The position numbers were made by a program, and so were the translations under genes. From NCBI GenBank assembly GCA_022578965.1, contig MU401037.1, forward strand, positions 1 through 11,876: a stretch of DNA of 11,876 bases. The letters are read 5' to 3'. The stretch comes from Xylaria sp. FL1777. Taxonomy: Eukaryota; Ascomycota; Sordariomycetes; Xylariales; Xylariaceae. Below, in pieces: positions 7,844 through 11,876 of the stretch. Within the stretch, counting starts at the first letter, position 1; every line of letters begins with the position of its first letter. The notes below the pieces were generated by a model. The model had not been told where the DNA came from and made no database searches. It was given only the letters and a program-made list of their open reading frames with translations.

Positions 7844-7948
7844 CTATAATAATTATTAAGTATTTTTATATATTTAATAAATAAGCTAATATATTAAAGC
7901 TAAATAGCTTATTTAATAAAATAGCTAAATTAATTAAAAAATATATTA
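7844..7948. repeat. 105-bp direct repeat, copy 1
   Basis: Begins ctataataattattaag and ends gctaaattaattaaaaaat plus atatta. It matches 8271-8375 at a constant offset of 427 with only a handful of differences, mostly A/G or C/T. Each copy contains an imperfect inverted repeat built on ttaataaataagcta and tagcttatttaataa. Confidence 0.75.
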
Positions 7949-8270
7949 TATATTTATAAAATTATATATTTATATTAATTTTTTATATATTTATATTAAT
8001 TCTTTTATATAATAATAAAAATATTTTTTTTTAATATTTTTATTTTTATTTTTTTAATATATATTTTTAAAAAAAAAATTATTATAAATATAAAAAAATT
8101 ATATTTAAATTTTTTATTAAATAAAAAATTAAAAACATATTTTTTTATATTTATAGCTTTTATATTATTAATATTATAAAATTATATATAAACATTTTTT
8201 ATATATATTTTAAAATAGCTTATTTAATTAAATAGCTTATTTAATAATAAATTATATTATTTAAAAAAAG

Positions 8271-8375
8271 CTATAATAATTATTAAATATTTTTATATGC
8301 TTAATAAATAAGCTAATATATTAAGCTTAAATAGCTTATTTAATAAAGTAGCTAAATTAATTAAGAAATATATTA
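8271..8375. repeat. 105-bp direct repeat, copy 2
   Basis: The partner of 7844-7948, same orientation and length. It could be a second copy from local duplication, or the second terminal repeat of a roughly 530-bp element. No target duplication could be recognised with certainty in this composition. Confidence 0.75.
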
Positions 8376-8380
8376 ATATA

Positions 8381-8574
8381 AAGAATGCATTATTTTTTAT
8401 TCTTTTTTATTCTTTTGTTTATATTTAAACAAGCTTGTTTAAATCTATTTAATCTTTTTTGTATTTATTTCTTTTGCTTTAAATTCTTTTACTTTTTATT
8501 CTTTTTATTTATTTTTTTTTTTATTTAATCTTTTTTTTTTATTATTATTTTGCTTTATGCTTATTTAATTAAAC
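8381..8574. other. Pyrimidine-rich stretch with attctttt repeats
   Basis: The plus strand is almost only T with scattered C, in irregular repeats of ttattctttt (for example 8397-8416 and 8486-8510). TpC dinucleotides, which are nearly absent from the retrotransposon interior, survive here. It probably began as a CT-rich simple repeat or a Pro/Ser-rich coding stretch. It also holds the palindrome at 8423-8444. Confidence 0.45.
8423..8444. repeat. 22-bp perfect palindrome, copy 1
   Basis: atttaaacaag followed by its reverse complement, centred on aagctt. It belongs to a family with copies at 10409-10430, 10591-10612 and 11701-11726. The upstream context tcttttgtttat recurs, inverted, beside the 11701 copy. 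Confidence 0.8.
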
Positions 8575-9861
8575 TTGTTTTTATTAATTATTTTTGCATT
8601 ACTTGTTTACTTTATTATTATTATAGATTTTTTTTTTTGTTGCTTTACTAGCTTTAAACATAGCAAAGTTGCTTTTATAGTGCTTAGTACTACGTACTGC
8701 AAATATAGTATTAAACTTTTCTTTTTTTTTAATATTAATGTTGCTTTTTTTGCTTTAACTTAATTTACTTTAATGCTATTGCTATTATTATAACTAGCTA
8801 TAACTTTTTTTTTACGATTTTAATCCGTTTATTTTTCTTTTGCTTTAATTTTTTTTCGTTAAGTTTTATTGTTTTAGTTTTTTTTTGCTTAATTTATTAA
8901 TACAGCCTTTAAAAATCAATTAGCAAGCATTTAATAAACATAAAACAAAAGCAAAAATACATTAACTACTATATATATAATTAAAACTTATTTTGCTAAA
9001 TATAGTTTTTATACTTGCGCTAGCATTTTTACTTGCAAATATACTAACATTAAACCTTTTAAAACAGGCTATTTTTAACGCTTGTTTTTATATAATAAAT
9101 ATTTAACTTATAAAGCTTTGCTTAGTTTTTTATTTAATAAGTTTAAATTAGATTTATTAAGTACTTTTTTATACATATAAAGATTAGTTAGCAATATTAC
9201 TTAAAAACATAGTACAAGCATTTTAAATTTTGCTTTAGATTTAATAATATTAATTATTATTGCTAGCTTGCAAAAAGCTTTACATTTAAAAACAGATTTT
9301 AAAAAAAAAGTTATTATTTTTGCTGTTTTTAAACAAAAAATATTAAACAAAAACAACTTTAATTTTAACAAAGATTTTTTATGCTTGCTTTTACTTTTTT
9401 TACTACTTTTATTACAATTTAATCAAAAATAAAAACAACAAAATAGCAAACTATTTTTTATATTTTCTGCAAACTTTAAAAAGCTAACTAGTTTAATATT
9501 GCTTTAGCATAACAAAAAGCTATTTATAAACAACAATATTAGTTATATTAAGCTTTTTATAGTTAAATTAGAAAATTTTAAACTTAATTATAATAATTTT
9601 TTATTTTTTTTTTTAAGCTTAAATACTGCTATATGTTTAGCTGCATAAATATATACATTAAAACTATAACTAAATAATCCGTTTAAGCTAAAAGATAACT
9701 TAAATTATTATAAAAAAAAGCATTATAATATAAATAATAATATATTTAATAATTTGTTTAAAAAAAACCTTAAATAAAAGAAATATTACATATATAAAGC
9801 TAAACTAATATGTTTGCTTTTATTTTTTTTTATTATTATTTGTATACTTAAGTATTATTAA
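8575..9861 (+). pseudogene. Decayed plus-strand coding region, product not recognised
   Basis: From 8944 to 9861 one plus-strand frame has only about nine stops in 306 codons. Roughly 25-30 would be expected from base composition. The stops sit mostly before or after basic residues, as if Arg or Gln codons had decayed. The short open stretch 8575-8763 is in the same frame and may be its N-terminal part; 8764-8940 has more stops and many Phe/Leu codons that may once have been Pro or Ser. Readable pieces include YTCASIFTCKYTNIKPFK, NKYLTYKALLSFLFNK, IIASLQKALHLKTDFKKKV and a basic, Asn/Tyr-rich end. I do not recognise a family. A transposon protein is the likeliest source given the setting, but no catalytic motif is visible. 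Confidence 0.4.
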
Positions 9862-10408
9862 ATTAATCTTTAGTTCTTATATTTATTTTAATACAAACTT
9901 TTATTTTTTTAAAGGTTACTTTTGTATAGTTAATGTTAGTTGTTTTAATTCTTGCATATATATTAATAAATAATTTTATAAAAACATATACTTTTTAATT
10001 AATAAAGATTTAAACTTTATTAAAGAAGTATTGCTTTGTAAAAAGTTATATATATAACTTATATAAAGTTCTATTATTTTTATAAAAAAGTAATACTAAA
10101 GATTTAGTTTTTTTTAAGCAAAAAAATTAATAAAATGCTATAACTAAATAAAATTATACTTAATTCGGCAATTAATTGCTATATTAAGGTTTAGTTATAT
10201 TTATAGCACTTAAAGTTTGCTAAATATAACATATTGCTATAATTTTTGTTTTTAAATTAAGTAACTGTTTTATAACTTAACAAATGTTATAAACTTTTAA
10301 GTAAGCAAAAGCATATAAGTAAATAATAATGCAATACAGTTAAAAAAAGCATATATATTTTAAAGATCTTTTTTTTTAAGCTATATAAAGTAAATCTATA
10401 TATATTAA
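9862..10408. other. AT-rich stretch, no gene identified
   Basis: Stops become frequent in all frames after 9861. Short readable runs exist on the plus strand near 10130-10330, but no motif or long frame stands out. It may be the continuation of the decayed element at 8575-9861. Confidence 0.4.
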
Positions 10409-10430
10409 ATTAAAACAAGCTTGTTTAAAT
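10409..10430. repeat. 22-bp palindrome, copy 2, one mismatch
   Basis: Same core as 8423-8444 with one arm mismatch. It is followed by gcaaac, as is the copy at 11701-11726, so the two share orientation. Confidence 0.7.
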
Positions 10431-10590
10431 GCAAACTTATTTGCTAAAATTAAGTTTAACCTTTGCTAAGTTAATTTTACTATAATTTTATACGTTAATT
10501 TATAATACTTTTGCTATATATATAGCAATTAATAAAACAAAAAAGTTTTGTTTATATAAAAATAATTAATAATAAAGTATGTTTATTTAT

Positions 10591-10612
10591 ATTTAATTAA
10601 GCTTGTTTAAAT
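10591..10612. repeat. 22-bp palindrome, copy 3, two mismatches
   Basis: The core reads atttaattaagcttgtttaa plus at. The upstream tttat and downstream gtattt resemble the flanks of copy 1 at 8423, so it has that orientation. Confidence 0.6.
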
Positions 10613-11228
10613 GTATTTAAGTTAATAATAATACAAAATAGCTAGCTATATATATTACAAAATAGCTTTACTATTTGTTTTTTTATACTTGTTTAAAATA
10701 AATAATAATATGCTATAGCTATAAAAACTGTTTTATATCTACAATTTAAACAAATAATTTTTAGTAAAAACCTTAAAGTTTAAACTATAGTTAAATATTA
10801 ATATAATACTATTAATTCTGTTAATATAAATACTTTAACTTAAAAAAATGAAATATATTTTGCATATGTATTAATAGCTATATAAACTTTAAAACTTTAG
10901 TGTTAAAGTTTATAATAGCTATTTATAGATCATTTATAGTTTAGGCTTAATATTATATAGCTATAACGTAGTTTTATTGCATTTTAAAACTGTTTAATAA
11001 ACATAAAAGAAAAATATTCTTAAAAAGTTTTATTAATAGCTTTACAACTTAATAAAATATGCCTATAAATATAAACATAACAAGCTAATTTACATTAAAA
11101 TAATTAAAGAAATAAAGTTATAAATAAAGTAAGTAATTTAATATAATTGTAAAATTGTTATTATATAGCTTAAGTTTAACTAATAGTTTAACAATAATAT
11201 ATATTAAATTATTTTTAAAGTTTAATAA
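10613..11228. other. AT-rich stretch, no gene identified
   Basis: No frame with domain similarity was found on either strand. An imperfect inverted repeat lies at about 10878-10922, where tagctatataaactttaaaa is answered by tttataatagcta. Confidence 0.4.
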
Positions 11229-11500
11229 TAATAAGTAAAAGAATTAAATATAAATGTTAGCTTAAATATTAGGAAATTTCTTAGTTAAATAAACCTTAAA
11301 AAAAATAAAGGTTTAAAATAAAAGCCGAAATATTTTTAGGGTATTTAATTAATAAGAAAAAACGTTAAATGTTCTAATTTTAAATACAACAATAAAATGT
11401 TTAACAAATAGCAAGAAATTAAAATTTAACATAAAAAACATAAAAAATTTAATCAATAGTAGTACTAAATTAGTAAGCTTAAGTAATATAATTATAATAT
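11229..11500 (+). pseudogene. Possible remnant of a Ty1/Copia integrase C-terminal region
   Basis: A plus-strand frame reads IKYKC stop LKY at about 11240-11270, then KP stop KK stop RFKIKAEIFLGYLI up to 11350. KAEIFLGYL at 11321-11347 resembles the K-x-GxFLGY motif after the catalytic core of Copia integrases. IKYKC could be a decayed LxVFGC motif at about the right distance before it. Stops again sit where Trp, Arg or Gln are plausible. No catalytic residues or RT are visible in the window, so the identification is weak. Confidence 0.27.
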
Positions 11501-11700
11501 AAACTATAATTAAGTTATAAGCGAGCTATAAAAAGAAAAAAAGAAAAAAAAAAAAACATAAAGTAAAAACAAAATAATTTACTTATATACAAATAAAAGA
11601 AGCTAAAATAAAAAGGGAATAGTACAAAATTAAAAGCAATATAAAGAAACAAAAAAAAGTAAATTTAATCTAAAAAAAATGCATTCAAAAAAAAAAAAAG
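11501..11700. other. A-rich stretch
   Basis: The plus strand is dominated by A runs with G, for example aaaaagaaaaaaagaaaaaa near 11530. It would encode a Lys-rich segment in the frame of the possible Copia remnant. It could be a decayed charged linker or a simple repeat. Nothing more is visible. Confidence 0.4.
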
Positions 11701-11726
11701 GCATTTAAACAAGCTTGTTTAAATGC
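11701..11726. repeat. 26-bp perfect palindrome, copy 4
   Basis: gcatttaaacaag followed by its exact reverse complement. It is the longest and best-preserved member of the family. Its downstream neighbour gcaaacaaaagaaaa, read on the other strand, matches the upstream neighbour of copy 1, so copies 1 and 4 and their flanks form an inverted pair about 3.3 kb apart. Confidence 0.85.
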
Positions 11727-11876
11727 AAACAAAAGAAAATATATAAAATGTTATAGTATTGTACTTTATGTTAGCATATAGCATTAGCTAGTATTATATT
11801 TTAATTAAAGCAAAAAAAAAATAAACTAAAAATAATATATTTTTAATTTTAAAGCATATTTTTTATTTATATATTT
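11727..11876. other. AT-rich right edge, no gene seen
   Basis: A short AT-rich end of the window without recognisable features. Confidence 0.4.

Larger units (their letters stand above)
7801..8380. other. Very AT-rich flank with internal repeats, no gene seen
   Basis: Almost pure A/T with stops in all frames. It includes an 18-bp perfect palindrome at 7828-7845 (agttattttaaaataact), two 105-bp direct repeats (listed separately) and four copies of aaatagcttatttaat (in each direct repeat and at about 8214 and 8230). Nothing coding is visible. It may be a small non-autonomous element or simple repeat expansion. Confidence 0.5.

Noticed and set aside
1..11876. Canonical CpA-type RIP as the full explanation
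   Set aside because: CpA and TpG remain common while TpC, CpC, GpA and GpG are missing. The 5' pyrimidine context explains the residue better, so I report an unusual signature instead.
1..11876. Mitochondrial, apicomplexan or other naturally AT-rich genome, tRNA, rRNA or CRISPR content
   Set aside because: No organelle gene, RNA gene or regularly spaced repeat array is visible. A nuclear chromovirus with transition-only damage points to a hypermutated fungal repeat region.

Overview
The window is extremely AT-rich (about 13% G+C in a hand-counted 480-base stretch, 1201-1680). It contains no intact gene that I can support. It looks like an AT-rich, repeat-filled compartment of a filamentous fungus, most likely an ascomycete, in which transposon copies were destroyed by cytosine-to-thymine hypermutation (repeat-induced point mutation, RIP, or a related process). 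The assignment rests on a chromodomain-bearing Ty3/Gypsy element of fungal type and on transition-only decay. No host gene is present to confirm it.

The main object is one complete LTR retrotransposon at 96-7795 (7,700 bp) lying on the minus strand. It has two 494-bp LTRs (96-589 and 7302-7795) and a 5-bp target-site duplication (taatt at 91-95 and 7796-7800). Read on the minus strand from right to left it holds: 5' LTR, possible primer-binding site, gag (about 6940-6040), a lysine/asparagine-rich stretch (about 6040-4640), and pol (about 4620-1197). Pol has protease, reverse transcriptase, RNase H, integrase (H2C2 finger, DDE core, GPY/F module) and a chromodomain. A 600-bp untranslated segment, a polypurine tract and the 3' LTR follow. 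The pol frame can be followed for about 1,140 codons with no insertion or deletion that I could detect. It is broken by in-frame stops where Gln, Trp and Arg codons stood, and conserved Asp, Gly, Ser, Pro and His residues are replaced as C-to-T or G-to-A changes predict. Gag reads in a different frame (-1 relation to pol).

The right flank (7801-11876) is also decayed. It holds AT-rich sequence with a 105-bp direct repeat (7844-7948 and 8271-8375), a pyrimidine-rich stretch, and a plus-strand frame with unusually few stops (8575-9861; product not recognised). It also holds four copies of a palindrome centred on aagctt (8423, 10409, 10591, 11701) and a weak Copia-like remnant near 11.3 kb.

The most unusual signal is the mutation context. 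Surviving cytosines almost all follow G or A, while TpC and CpC (and GpA and GpG) are nearly absent. CpA is not depleted. Canonical RIP as known from Neurospora targets CpA, so this window suggests a pyrimidine-C (YpC) preference. The two LTRs differ at about 68 of 494 sites, all transitions with no indels, and each LTR is best preserved toward the outer edge of the element.
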